This document shows positions 8,388-17,405 of a stretch of 64,000 bases of DNA, piece by piece (position 1 is the first letter of the stretch; the number at the start of each line of letters is the position of its first letter). The DNA is taken from contig NZ_FOLG01000003.1 in assembly GCF_900112335.1 (NCBI RefSeq), forward strand, positions 310,001-374,000, given 5' to 3'. A program made the translations under genes and the position numbers. The notes under the pieces are model-generated. The model had not been told where the DNA came from. It saw nothing but the letters and a program-made list of their open reading frames with translations, and did no database searches. Source of the stretch: Tropicimonas isoalkanivorans (lineage in GTDB: Bacteria; Pseudomonadota; Alphaproteobacteria; Rhodobacterales; Rhodobacteraceae).

Positions 8388-9614
8388 ATGACCACCCCAC
8401 CCCTCGACGGCATCCGCATTCTCGACCTCTCTCGCGTGCTGGCTGGGCCTTGGGCCGCGCAGTACCTGGCCGATCTCGGCTGCGAGGTGATCAAGGTCGA
8501 ACGGGCCGGTACTGGGGACGACGCCCGGGCCTACGGGCCGCCCTATGTCAAGGACGCCGACGGCAACGACACGTCAGAGAACTTCTTTCACTTGTCATGC
8601 AATCGCGGGAAGAAATCGTTGACGGTGGACATTGCCCAGCCCGAAGGGCAGCAGATCGTCAAGCGACTGGCCGGAACCTGTGACGTGTTGGTCGAGAACT
8701 TTAAAGTCGGCAACCTCGCCAAGTACGGGCTCGACTACGACAGTCTGCACAAGGAGTTTCCACGGCTCGTCTATTGCTCGGTCACCGGTTTCGGCCAGAC
8801 CGGACCCTACCGCCTTCGGCCCGGCTACGATGCGATATTTCAGGGCATGAGTGGATTGATGAGCGTCACAGGCATCGCCGAGGGCGAGCCGGGTGCGGGT
8901 CCGATGAAGGTGGGCCCTTCGATCACCGACATCATCTGCGGCCTGAACGCCGTGATTGCCGTGGTCTCCGCGCTGTATGCCCGCGACGTGAAGGGCGCGC
9001 CGGGGCAACAATTGGATCTTGCGTTGTTCGACACCGCGGTCGCGGCAATGTCACATTATGCCCAGATTTACCTGTCCTCCGGTGTCGCCCCGTTCCGCCG
9101 CGGGACGCAGGGCAACGGCGGCGTGCCCAGCCAGATGTTCTACACGAAGGACGGCGCGTTGATGTTGACGGCAGGGAATTCGGCTCAATACTGTCGGCTG
9201 TGCGAAGCGATCGGCCGCCCGGAAATGGCGCGCCATCCGCTGTACGAGGACGCGCGCACCCGCATCGCAAACCGCAGCGGGCTGTCCGCCTGGCTGCAGG
9301 AGCATTTCTTGACGGATACCACGGCACACTGGCTGGATGCGCTGGAAAAGGGCGGCGTACCCTCGGGACCGATCTATGACTTCGAAGAGGTCTTTGCCGA
9401 TCCGCACATGGTGTCGCGCGGACTGAAAGTCACGGTCGAGCATCCCTTCAATCCCGCTGTGGACCTGATCGGCAGTCCGCTGCGGATGTCGGAGACCCCG
9501 GTGGCCACCCCCAAGGCGCCGCCGCTTGTTGGAGAGCACACCACAGCGCTGCTTGACGAACTCGGATACGATGCATTGACCCAGCAGGATTTCCGGGCCC
9601 GGGGTGTCATCTGA
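8388..9614 (+). CDS. CaiB/BaiF family III CoA-transferase
   Basis: 408 residues. It begins PLDGIRILDLSRVLAGPWAAQ, with CEVIKVERAGTGDDAR for CoA binding, FFHLSCNRGKKSL, and the catalytic region RPGYDAIFQGMSGL carrying the expected Asp. GGAGAAGAC lies just before the ATG. It is the last gene of the operon that starts at 461; the next gene is convergent on the other strand. The donor is probably an acyl-CoA intermediate of the same pathway, but neither donor nor acceptor can be read from sequence. Confidence 0.92.
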   Translation: MTTPPLDGIRILDLSRVLAGPWAAQYLADLGCEVIKVERAGTGDDARAYGPPYVKDADGNDTSENFFHLSCNRGKKSLTVDIAQPEGQQIVKRLAGTCDVLVENFKVGNLAKYGLDYDSLHKEFPRLVYCSVTGFGQTGPYRLRPGYDAIFQGMSGLMSVTGIAEGEPGAGPMKVGPSITDIICGLNAVIAVVSALYARDVKGAPGQQLDLALFDTAVAAMSHYAQIYLSSGVAPFRRGTQGNGGVPSQMFYTKDGALMLTAGNSAQYCRLCEAIGRPEMARHPLYEDARTRIANRSGLSAWLQEHFLTDTTAHWLDALEKGGVPSGPIYDFEEVFADPHMVSRGLKVTVEHPFNPAVDLIGSPLRMSETPVATPKAPPLVGEHTTALLDELGYDALTQQDFRARGVI

Positions 9615-9716
9615 CGAGCTTGCCGGCCCGTTCCCAGCACAGATCGCCTGCTGGTCCCGACTTTTTCCGGAAATCAGCCAGCGTTGCAGCGGGCGGTTTC
9701 TTTGCGTCGACGAACG

Positions 9717-10505
9717 TCAGGCCTTGAACATGGGTGAACGTCTTGCCTCGAACGCGGCGATACCTTCGCGCACGTCTTCCGACATCAAAACTGGCGTGCC
9801 CTCCTCGATCTCGCGTTCCAGGCCGTTGTCCAGACCACCGTCGAGTCCCTCACGCGCCAGCAGTTTCATCAGGGCCAGCCCGCGCGAGGACCGCGTCGAG
9901 AACGACGACAGCAGCTGTTCGACCTCGGTCTTGAGGTCCTCATCCGGAACAGCCTTTGTGATCAGACCCCAGTCGGCGGCCTCTGCCGCCGTGATCCATC
10001 GCACGGACAAGAACAGGTCCAGGGCACGGCGCAGGCCGACCAGCCGCGGCAGGCGCTGCGATCCTCCCCACCCCGGGACCAGACCGAACTGCCCGTGCTG
10101 GTCGCCGAATTTCGAGGACTCACCGGCAATCACCATGTCGCAGGCCATCATCAGCTCCAGACCGCCGGCCAGGCATAGCCCCTGTACCTGCGCGACAGTT
10201 ATCAAACGTGAACGCTCGAACCTGCGCAGGACCTCATGCCCCTTGCGCAGGAAAACGTTCAGATCAGCTGCGTTCTGCTGGACCGACTTCACCTCGACGA
10301 GGTTCGCCCCCGTGCAAAAATGCTTGCCCTCGGCGCGGATACAGAGGGAATGGAGGGATGTGTCCGACTCGAAGTCGGTCAATTCAGAGCCGATCGCGTC
10401 CCAAACCTGCATGGACAGGCAATTCAAACGGTCGGGTTGCGACAGGACAATCACGCCTGTGCGATCCTCGACAAAGGACTTGATTAGTTTTGACGTTGTT
10501 TGCAT
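9717..10505 (-). CDS. Crotonase-fold protein with altered active-site glutamates
   Basis: 262 residues, enoyl-CoA hydratase/isomerase family. The oxyanion-hole segments are visible as KHFCTGANL and VQGLCLAGGLELMMACD. At the two positions that hold the catalytic glutamates of classical enoyl-CoA hydratase, this protein has FGDQHGQFG (His) and ALDLFLS (Asp). Simple 2-enoyl hydration is therefore doubtful; isomerase, hydrolase or retro-Claisen chemistry are alternatives. The gene diverges from the IclR regulator at 10640, with an operator-like palindrome at 10605-10614 in between, so it is a likely direct target. It converges on the operon ending at 9614. Confidence 0.85.
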   Translation of the reverse strand: MQTTSKLIKSFVEDRTGVIVLSQPDRLNCLSMQVWDAIGSELTDFESDTSLHSLCIRAEGKHFCTGANLVEVKSVQQNAADLNVFLRKGHEVLRRFERSRLITVAQVQGLCLAGGLELMMACDMVIAGESSKFGDQHGQFGLVPGWGGSQRLPRLVGLRRALDLFLSVRWITAAEAADWGLITKAVPDEDLKTEVEQLLSSFSTRSSRGLALMKLLAREGLDGGLDNGLEREIEEGTPVLMSEDVREGIAAFEARRSPMFKA

Positions 10506-10604
10506 CGCTCAAACTCCATGACACGCCAGAATAGGGGCCGACCTACAATGGCCAATTCACAGACTGGAAAGTCAAACCGCACGCGCGCCGTCTTGCCACA
10601 AGGA

Positions 10605-10614
10605 CACATACGTG
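10605..10614. promoter_or_regulatory. CACATATGTG-type operator copy (CACATACGTG)
   Basis: One mismatch to the recurring palindrome. It lies 25 bases before the start of the IclR gene and 100 bases upstream of the divergent crotonase, the usual place for an autoregulatory IclR site. Confidence 0.6.
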
Positions 10615-10639
10615 GCGCCACGCGCGTGAAAGGCGTCCG

Positions 10640-11461
10640 ATGACGGGCAAGCCCGAAGCCCCACGTTCGATCGGCCGGCTGATCGGCACGTTCGAGATCA
10701 TCGCGGTCAACGAGAACGGGCTGACGCTGGCGCAACTTGCGGAAAAACTCGAGTCGCCGAAAAGCAGCCTCCTGACCATGCTGCGGCCGCTGGTTCAGCA
10801 GGACTACCTGTCACACGAGAACGGCCGCTACTTCCTGGGACCTGCAGTGTTCGGATGGGCGTCGAAAATACTGGCCAACTCGCGTTCGGCCGAGGTGATC
10901 CGGGATTATCTCGCGCGGCTAAGGGACGCGAGTGGCGAGACGGCGATCTTCGTGACCCTAGACCGCAACAACGATGTCATCGATTACGTCGAGGTCTTCG
11001 AGAGCACCCAGGCCATAAGATACTGCGTGCAGGCCGGGGTAACACGCCCGCTTTATCCTTCGGCAGCCGGGCAGCTGATGCTGGCCTTCCAGGAGCCGGG
11101 ATGGCAATCTGCCTATCTCGACCGGACCCCGCTCAAGCGGGTGACAGAGGCAACCGTGGTTGACAGGTCGAGGATTGAAGCGCGTCTGATCGAAATCCGC
11201 CGGTCCGGCATTTCATTTTCCGTTGATGGCGCGGTCAGCGGTGCGGCGGGCTTGGCGGCGCCGGTTTTTCGCGGGGGAGGGACGTTGGCCGGATGCCTGC
11301 TGCTCGGCGCGCCGTCGAACCGCGCGGTGAGGAACCGCGCGGCCCTTGAAAAGACCCTCGGACGGATCGTCCGCGAGACGTCCATAGCCTTGGGGTGCCA
11401 GGACTACGACACCCTTATACGGGAGAAGTCGGCGGAAATTGAGGCTTCCGCTTCTCGGTGA
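10640..11461 (+). CDS. IclR-family transcriptional regulator
   Basis: 273 residues, full length. N-terminal winged helix-turn-helix (SIGRLIGTFEIIAVNENGL, then LAQLAEKLESPKSSLLTML, wing HENGRYFLGP), followed by the GAF-like effector domain with AGVTRPLYPSAAGQLML and a C-terminal GAAGLAAPVF segment. IclR proteins bind palindromes near their own promoters, and one copy of the recurring CACATATGTG element lies 25 bases upstream. Its 3' end overlaps the convergent crotonase gene by 47 bases. It is one of only two IclR genes seen here (the other is cut off at position 1), so it is a leading candidate to control the scattered sites. Confidence 0.93.
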   Translation: MTGKPEAPRSIGRLIGTFEIIAVNENGLTLAQLAEKLESPKSSLLTMLRPLVQQDYLSHENGRYFLGPAVFGWASKILANSRSAEVIRDYLARLRDASGETAIFVTLDRNNDVIDYVEVFESTQAIRYCVQAGVTRPLYPSAAGQLMLAFQEPGWQSAYLDRTPLKRVTEATVVDRSRIEARLIEIRRSGISFSVDGAVSGAAGLAAPVFRGGGTLAGCLLLGAPSNRAVRNRAALEKTLGRIVRETSIALGCQDYDTLIREKSAEIEASASR

Positions 11462-12221
11462 ATCCCGCGACGCCCTCGCGCACTTCCGGCCCGGTGAATC
11501 CGAGGAACTCGAGTGCCAGCGACGCGTCGAAGATCGGCCCTGCCTGCCGCAGCCAGTTGTTCAGCGAGTGCTTGGTCCAGCGGATTGCGCTCGGGGCCAT
11601 GTTGGCCAGTTTCGTGGCGGCCTTGAGAGCCGTCTCTTCCAGCGCGTCATCCTCCACGCACATGGATACGAGGCCGATCCGTTCCGCTTCCTCACCGGTA
11701 AGCGTGTCGCAGGTCAGCAGATAGTACTTCGCCTTTGCCATGCCGCAGAGCATCGGCCATATGATTGCCGCGTGATCGCCCGCCGCCACACCCAGTTTCG
11801 TGTGCCCGTCGATGATCTTGGCCGTCTTCGAGACGATCGAGACATCAGCCAACATTCCGCAGACCAGCCCGGCACCCACCGCCGGGCCGCGAATTGCGCT
11901 GACGATGGGCTTGTTGCAATCGATCACGTTCATCACGATGGCGCGCGCTTCCTTCCAGTTGCGGGCACGGATCTCGAAGTCGTCCATGATGCCGTGAATC
12001 ATCGACATCTCGCCGCCTGCCGAGAACGCCTCCCCCTCGCCCGTCAGGATCACCGCATTGATGTCCGGGTCGGCGTCGACATCGCGCCATACCTCGCCCA
12101 GTTCGGCATGCATGGTCTGGTCCGCGGCATTCAACTTGCCGGGATTCGACATGGTGACGCGCAGGACGCGGTCTGCGGCCATGTCGAACTTGAGGCGCTG
12201 GTATCTGGCATATCGCTGCAT
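11415..12221 (-). CDS. Crotonase-fold protein (enoyl-CoA hydratase/isomerase family)
   Basis: 268 residues. Crotonase oxyanion-hole segments appear as EAFSAGGEMSMI and IRGPAVGAGLVCGMLAD. The classical hydratase glutamates are absent (DGHTKLGVAAGD and KAKYYLL at those places), so ordinary hydration is uncertain. The middle GDHAAIIWP resembles the crotonase at 35144-35950 (GDGGAVIWP), so the two are probably paralogues. The 3' end overlaps the IclR gene tail-to-tail by 47 bases. The promoter faces the operon at 12466, with a perfect CACATATGTG site in the gap. Confidence 0.87.
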   Translation of the reverse strand: MQRYARYQRLKFDMAADRVLRVTMSNPGKLNAADQTMHAELGEVWRDVDADPDINAVILTGEGEAFSAGGEMSMIHGIMDDFEIRARNWKEARAIVMNVIDCNKPIVSAIRGPAVGAGLVCGMLADVSIVSKTAKIIDGHTKLGVAAGDHAAIIWPMLCGMAKAKYYLLTCDTLTGEEAERIGLVSMCVEDDALEETALKAATKLANMAPSAIRWTKHSLNNWLRQAGPIFDASLALEFLGFTGPEVREGVAGFTEKRKPQFPPTSPV

Positions 12222-12333
12222 CTGGCAGTCGTCCTTTCCTGTCTGTGTCCGCCCCTCTGGTTACGGATCTCCCCTTCACTAGCGCGGAGCAAGATCGCTT
12301 GCCCGTTGCCCGGCGTCGATGGTCGGACCTTGG

Positions 12334-12343
12334 CACATATGTG
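12334..12343. promoter_or_regulatory. Perfect CACATATGTG operator copy
   Basis: Exact 10-bp palindrome in the 244-base divergent gap between the crotonase starting at 12221 and the ACAD operon starting at 12466. The rest of that gap shows no coding content. Confidence 0.65.
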
Positions 12344-12465
12344 TTGATCCCCCTGCCCTGCCTGTTCGTCGGCTTGGCTTCCGGCCAACCGCACGTCATC
12401 TCTGACAGCCAGAACGGGGACCGATGGCGCTTTGACGCCCGGAGCCCACAGAAGGACAAGAACAG

Positions 12466-13686
12466 ATGGAACTGAGCTTCTCCCCCGACGAACTGGCCTT
12501 CCGCGCCGAGGTGCGGGCGTTTATCCGCGACAACCTGCCCGAGGACATTCGTGCCTTTGCTCACAGGTCCGGCTACTACAAGGCCGACCAGGTGCGTCGC
12601 TGGCAGAAGATTCTGGACAGCCGGGGCTGGGCAGCCGGGCACTGGCCGGTCGAATTCGGCGGGCCGGGCTGGACGGCCGTGCAGCGCTATATCTTCAACG
12701 AGGAGCTTTTGCGCGCGCCCGCGCCAGAGCCGCTGTCCTTCAACATCAACATGGTCGGCCCGGTCATCTACACCTTCGGGACCGAAGAGCAGAAATCCCG
12801 ATTTCTACCGAAGATCCGAAGCCTCGACTGGTGGTTTTGCCAGGGGTTCTCGGAACCCGGTGCGGGGTCCGATCTTGCCGCGCTGAAGACCTCTGCCGTG
12901 ACGGACGGCGACAGCTACGTGATCAACGGCCAGAAGATCTGGACCTCCACCGCCCAGCACGCCGATTGGATGTTCGCCCTGGTGCGCACGGATCCGAAAG
13001 CGCCGAAGAAGCAGATGGGCATCTCGTTCCTGCTGATCGACATGAACACGCCCGGGATCGACGTGCGCCCAATCGTCACCATCGACGGCGAGCACCACAC
13101 CAACGAGGTCTTCTTCGACAACGTCCGGGTGCCGGCGGAAAACCTGATCGGCGAAGAGAACAAGGGCTGGGACTACGCCAAGTTCCTGCTTGGCAGCGAA
13201 CGGACGGGCATCGCCCGCGTGGGCCTGTCCAAGGGACGGATGGACCGCGCGCTGGAGCTTGCCCGTGTGGCGCCTGTGTACGGCGGCGCACGGCTGATCG
13301 AAGATCCCGGCTTCCGGCAGCGCGCCTTGAAACTCCAGGTGGAACTAAAGGCATTGGAGATCTCGGCGTTGCGCATCATTGACCGTCAGCGCCGCAATCC
13401 GTCGGACAAGCCCGACGCGGCCTCCTCGATCCTCAAGCTTCGCGGCGCCGAAACCCAGCAAGCCAGCGCCGAATTGCTTGCCGACGCGGCCGGACCCTCT
13501 GCCGCGCCGTTTTTCGACTTCCGCGAAATGTTCTCTGACAACGAGGTGCCTCAAGGCGTTGCCAGGGCCGACGGCGCCATGCGCGTGCATTTCGCCGCCC
13601 GCCCGGCAACCATCTACGGAGGCGCGAGCGAGGTGCAGAAGAACATCATAGCCAAGGCAATCCTTGGATTTAAGGACAAGCCATGA
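12466..13686 (+). CDS. Acyl-CoA dehydrogenase, long catalytic-type subunit of a heteromeric pair
   Basis: 406 residues. It has FSEPGAGSDLAALKTSAV, NGQKIWTST and the C-terminal YGGASEVQKNIIAKA. The classical catalytic Glu is Gly, while the conserved Glu at about residue 245 (LLGSERTG) matches the position used by heteromeric ACADs. AAGGA stands 8 bases before the ATG. The partner subunit starts in the stop codon (ATGA at 13683). First gene of a seven-gene operon that also makes the ETF electron acceptor. Confidence 0.92.
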   Translation: MELSFSPDELAFRAEVRAFIRDNLPEDIRAFAHRSGYYKADQVRRWQKILDSRGWAAGHWPVEFGGPGWTAVQRYIFNEELLRAPAPEPLSFNINMVGPVIYTFGTEEQKSRFLPKIRSLDWWFCQGFSEPGAGSDLAALKTSAVTDGDSYVINGQKIWTSTAQHADWMFALVRTDPKAPKKQMGISFLLIDMNTPGIDVRPIVTIDGEHHTNEVFFDNVRVPAENLIGEENKGWDYAKFLLGSERTGIARVGLSKGRMDRALELARVAPVYGGARLIEDPGFRQRALKLQVELKALEISALRIIDRQRRNPSDKPDAASSILKLRGAETQQASAELLADAAGPSAAPFFDFREMFSDNEVPQGVARADGAMRVHFAARPATIYGGASEVQKNIIAKAILGFKDKP

Positions 13687-14837
13687 ACTTTGAATACTCC
13701 GACGAACAGGCCCTGCTGTCCGACGCCGTGACCCGTTTCGTGTCCGACCGTTACGGCCTTGCCGGGGTGCGATCCGCGGCAGAGACCAAGGACGGCGTGA
13801 CCGCCGCGAACTGGCAGGGCATGGCAGACATGGGGCTTCTGGGAATGCCCTTCCCCGAGCAGGCAGGCGGCTTCGGCGGCGGCCCGGTCGAAACGCAGAT
13901 CGTCATGGAGGCCTTTGGCCGCGGGCACGTGCTCGATCCATGGGTGGGTGGCGTGCTCTTGCCCGGCGCGCTGCTCTCGGCGCTGGACCCCGCGCGGCTG
14001 ACCGAGCTGGTTCCGGATGTGGCGACCGGCGACCTTGTCCTTGCGCTGGCACATGAAGAGGACGGCGCGCGCTACGTCACCGCCCAAGTGGTGACGAACG
14101 CCCGGCGTTGTGGCAACGGGTGGCGGCTGAGCGGGCGCAAGGTCAACGTGCTGGCCGGAGCTGCCGCAAACCGCCTCTTCGTCACCGCCCGGACTGCCGG
14201 AGCGGAGGCGGACGAGGACGGGATCTCGGTCTTCGAAGTGCCGGTGGACGCGCCCGGCCTGTCGCGGACCGCCTACCGCCAATACGACGGCCAGACCGTC
14301 GCCGCGCTGACACTGGACGACGTGTCCCTGCCCGATGGGGCACTCGTCGGCGACGAGGGCGAAGCCTTCTCTGCGTTGGAGCTGGCCCTAGACACCGCCA
14401 CCGCGGCGATCTGCGCCGAGGCGGTCGGGGCGACCGAGACAATGCTTCACGCCACCGTGGACTATCTCAAGACGCGCCAGCAGTTCGGCGGCCCACTGTC
14501 ACGCTTCCAGGTCCTGCAACACCGCTGTGCCGAGATGTACGTCGCCGTCGAGCAGGCCCGCTCCATGGCGCTTTACGCAGCGGTCAGCCTCGGACTGGAG
14601 GACCGGGACGAACGGCGCCGCGCCATTTCCGCCGCCAAGGTGCAATGCGCCGAGAGTGCGCGCTTTGCCGGACAAAACGCGGTCCAGATGCATGGCGGGA
14701 TCGGTGTCACGGACGAACTGCTGGTCGGCCATCTGTTCCGCCGAACGACGATGATCGAACGGCAGTTCGGCGATGCCGGACATCATCTCGCCCGCCTCGA
14801 CCGGCTGGGCGGCCTCGACAATCAAATGGGAGAATAG
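13683..14837 (+). CDS. Acyl-CoA dehydrogenase, short partner subunit of a heteromeric pair
   Basis: 384 residues. ACAD fold; the C-terminal motif QMHGGIGVTDELLVGHLFRR replaces the catalytic EGT-x-QIQ segment, as in the short subunits at 6079 and 48924. The middle domain is divergent and lacks the usual SEP-x-AGSD loop, as expected for a subunit that completes the FAD site but does not supply the base. It overlaps the long subunit gene by 4 bases. The three short subunits resemble each other in the KTRQQFG / GTRKQFG helix and end about the same distance after HGG. Confidence 0.88.
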   Translation: MNFEYSDEQALLSDAVTRFVSDRYGLAGVRSAAETKDGVTAANWQGMADMGLLGMPFPEQAGGFGGGPVETQIVMEAFGRGHVLDPWVGGVLLPGALLSALDPARLTELVPDVATGDLVLALAHEEDGARYVTAQVVTNARRCGNGWRLSGRKVNVLAGAAANRLFVTARTAGAEADEDGISVFEVPVDAPGLSRTAYRQYDGQTVAALTLDDVSLPDGALVGDEGEAFSALELALDTATAAICAEAVGATETMLHATVDYLKTRQQFGGPLSRFQVLQHRCAEMYVAVEQARSMALYAAVSLGLEDRDERRRAISAAKVQCAESARFAGQNAVQMHGGIGVTDELLVGHLFRRTTMIERQFGDAGHHLARLDRLGGLDNQMGE

Positions 14838-14840
14838 CGC

Positions 14841-15686
14841 ATGTTCCGCGATGGACTTATGTCGGGCAAGAAGGTGCTTGTGACCGGCGGTGGCTCGGGC
14901 CTCGGACGCAGCTTCGCGTTGCGGCAGGCCGAACTCGGGGCCGAAATCGTGATCTGCGGGCGCCGGCAAGCGGTCCTGGACGAGACCGCGCAGGACCTGC
15001 TCCGGGCCGGTGCGCCGAGCGTTGATATCTTCTCCTGCGACATCCGGGATGCGGCGGCCATCGACGAGATGTTTGATGCGATCTGGGCGAAGGGCCCCCT
15101 GACCGGCCTGATCAACAACGCTGCCGGGAACTTTGTGGCCCGGACCGAGCGCTTGTCTCCGAAGGCCATGGATGCCGTCCTGAACATCGTCCTGCACGGT
15201 TCGCTCTACTGCACGACCGCGGCGGGACGGCGCTGGATCGAGGGGGGGCAGCCCGGAACCGTTCTGTCTGTCGTTTCGTCTGCTGCGACCTCGGGTCGGG
15301 CTTTCACCGTCCCGTCCGCCGCCGCCAAGGCTGGAGTCTTGGCGATGACAAAAAGCCTCGCCGTCGAATGGGGCCCCTACAACATCCGTACCGTCGCCGT
15401 CGCGCCCGGCCTGTTCCCGACCGAAGGCGCCTGGGGGAACCTGCGGCCCGACGGATCCGACAAGATCCCGCAGGCGATGGAAGTCCCGCTGCGCAGACTT
15501 GGAGACCATTCCGAGATCGCCAATCTGGTGGCCTACCTCATGTCCGACGAGGCCGGCTACATCAGCGGCGAATGCGTAACGATCGACGGCGGACGTGACC
15601 TTCTGGGCGGCGGCGGTTCGGGGATCCTCGGGTTCTTCGATTTCACCGACGCGCAATGGGAAACCGCCCGCAAGGGCAAAGGGTGA
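14841..15686 (+). CDS. SDR of the 2,4-dienoyl-CoA reductase type
   Basis: 281 residues. TGGGSGLG for NADPH binding and the sequence NNAAGNF are characteristic of 2,4-dienoyl-CoA reductases and peroxisomal trans-2-enoyl reductases. The usual Tyr of the YxxxK motif is absent; the segment reads FTVPSAAAKAGV, with the Ser and Lys used by the dienoyl-CoA reductase subfamily. It starts MFRDGLMSGKK, the common start of that group, 3 bases after the previous stop, with GGGAG upstream. Probable role: reductive removal of a double bond that blocks beta-oxidation, or its reverse as a dehydrogenase. Confidence 0.85.
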   Translation: MFRDGLMSGKKVLVTGGGSGLGRSFALRQAELGAEIVICGRRQAVLDETAQDLLRAGAPSVDIFSCDIRDAAAIDEMFDAIWAKGPLTGLINNAAGNFVARTERLSPKAMDAVLNIVLHGSLYCTTAAGRRWIEGGQPGTVLSVVSSAATSGRAFTVPSAAAKAGVLAMTKSLAVEWGPYNIRTVAVAPGLFPTEGAWGNLRPDGSDKIPQAMEVPLRRLGDHSEIANLVAYLMSDEAGYISGECVTIDGGRDLLGGGGSGILGFFDFTDAQWETARKGKG

Positions 15687-15720
15687 TCGTCCGGATCCAC
15701 CCTAGAAACAGGAGCAAAAA

Positions 15721-16479
15721 ATGAAGGTACTTGTACCGGTCAAGCGTGTGATCGACTACAACGTGAAGGTCCGTGTGAAGGCGGACGGCAGCGGCGTCGA
15801 TCTTGCGAATGTGAAGATGTCGATGAACCCCTTCGACGAGATTGCTGTCGAGGAGGCGATCCGCCTGAAGGAAGCGGGCAAGGCCACCGAGGTCGTCGCG
15901 GTTTCTATCGGCGTCAAGCAGGCGCAGGAGACGCTGCGCACCGCGCTGGCGATGGGCGCCGACCGGGCGATCCTCGTGGTCGCGGCCGACGACGTGCACA
16001 CCGACATCGAACCGCTCGCCGTGGCCAAGATCCTCGCCAAGGTGATCGAGGAAGAGCAGCCCGGCCTCGTGCTGGCGGGCAAGCAGGCGATCGACAACGA
16101 CCTCGGCGCCACCGGCCAGATGCTGGCCGCTCTGACGGGCTGGTCGCAGGCGACCAATGCCAACACCGTGGAGGTGGAGGGCGAGCATGCCGTGGTCACC
16201 CGTGAAGTGGACGGCGGTTTGCAGACCGTGAAGGTGAAAATGCCGACCATCGTCACCACCGACCTGCGCCTGAACGAGCCGCGCTATGCCTCGCTGCCAA
16301 ACATCATGAAGGCGAAGAAGAAGCCGCTGGACGAGAAAACCGTCGCCGATCTGGGCGTCGACGTCGCGCCGCGGTTGGAGATCGTGAAGACCTCGGAACC
16401 GGCGGCACGCTCTGCCGGAGAGATGGTCGGCTCGGTCGACGAACTGGTGGCGAAGCTGAAAGAGAAGGGGGTCGTGTGA
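15721..16479 (+). CDS. etfB: Electron transfer flavoprotein, beta subunit
   Basis: 252 residues, typical length. It starts [20 protein letters not shown], with [16 protein letters not shown] and the AMP-binding region [13 protein letters not shown]. The recognition loop that contacts dehydrogenases ([20 protein letters not shown]) is intact. With EtfA it accepts electrons from acyl-CoA dehydrogenases and delivers them to ETF-ubiquinone oxidoreductase in the membrane, which is not encoded here. AGGAG precedes the ATG; etfA starts inside its stop codon. Because it shares an operon with an ACAD pair, it probably serves the ACADs of this island. Confidence 0.97.
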   Translation: MKVLVPVKRVIDYNVKVRVKADGSGVDLANVKMSMNPFDEIAVEEAIRLKEAGKATEVVAVSIGVKQAQETLRTALAMGADRAILVVAADDVHTDIEPLAVAKILAKVIEEEQPGLVLAGKQAIDNDLGATGQMLAALTGWSQATNANTVEVEGEHAVVTREVDGGLQTVKVKMPTIVTTDLRLNEPRYASLPNIMKAKKKPLDEKTVADLGVDVAPRLEIVKTSEPAARSAGEMVGSVDELVAKLKEKGVV

Positions 16480-17405
16480 TGGCCGTACTGCTGATTGCCG
16501 AGATTACCGATGGCAACCTGTCGATGGACGCCACCGCCAAGGCGGTTTCCGCCGCAAAGGCTTTGGGCGATGTGACCGTGCTGGCCGTGGGCGCTTCTGC
16601 CAAAGCCGCCGCGGACGAGGCCGCCACCATCGAGGGTGTCTCGAAGGTACTGGTCGCCGAGGACACCCTTTACACTCACCGGCTGGCCGAACCGGTTGCG
16701 GCGCTGATCGCCTCGCTGGCCGGAGACTACAGCCACATCGTTGCCCCGGCGACGACGGATGCCAAGAACATCCTACCGCGCGTCGCTGCGGCGCTGGACG
16801 TGATGGTGCTGACCGACGTGACCGAGGTCGTGGACGCAGACACTTTCGTCCGGCCGATCTACGCGGGCAACGCCATGCAGACGGTCAAGTCGAAGGACGC
16901 GACCAAGGTCATCACCTTCCGGACCTCGACCTTCGATGCTGCCGGAACGGAAGGTTCTGCCTCTGTCGAGACCATCGGCGCGGGCGATAACCCCGGCCTG
17001 TCGGAATGGATTGAGGACAAGGTGGCCGAAAGCGACCGACCGGAACTGACCAGCGCGGGCGTCGTGGTCTCGGGCGGCCGCGGCATCGGCTCCGCGGAAA
17101 ACTTCGCGATCATCGAGAAGCTGGCGGACAAGCTGGGCGCGGCGGTGGGCGCGTCCCGCGCGGCGGTCGACTCGGGCTATGCGCCGAACGACTTGCAGGT
17201 CGGCCAGACCGGCAAGGTCGTGGCGCCGAATCTCTACATCGCCGTGGGCATCTCGGGCGCGATCCAGCACCTTGCGGGGATGAAGGATTCCAAAGTGATC
17301 GTGGCGATCAACAAGGACGAGGAGGCACCGATCTTTCAGGTCGCTGATTACGGCCTGGTGGCGGACCTGTTCGAAGCCATCCCTGAACTCACCGAGAAGC
17401 TGTAA
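16479..17405 (+). CDS. etfA: Electron transfer flavoprotein, alpha subunit
   Basis: 308 residues, typical length. The FAD-binding C-terminal domain is clear: [65 protein letters not shown] and the end [21 protein letters not shown] at 16479 overlaps the etfB stop (TGATG). The following hydrolase gene also overlaps (TAATG), so the operon continues. No missing functional residue is evident. Confidence 0.97.
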   Translation: MAVLLIAEITDGNLSMDATAKAVSAAKALGDVTVLAVGASAKAAADEAATIEGVSKVLVAEDTLYTHRLAEPVAALIASLAGDYSHIVAPATTDAKNILPRVAAALDVMVLTDVTEVVDADTFVRPIYAGNAMQTVKSKDATKVITFRTSTFDAAGTEGSASVETIGAGDNPGLSEWIEDKVAESDRPELTSAGVVVSGGRGIGSAENFAIIEKLADKLGAAVGASRAAVDSGYAPNDLQVGQTGKVVAPNLYIAVGISGAIQHLAGMKDSKVIVAINKDEEAPIFQVADYGLVADLFEAIPELTEKL

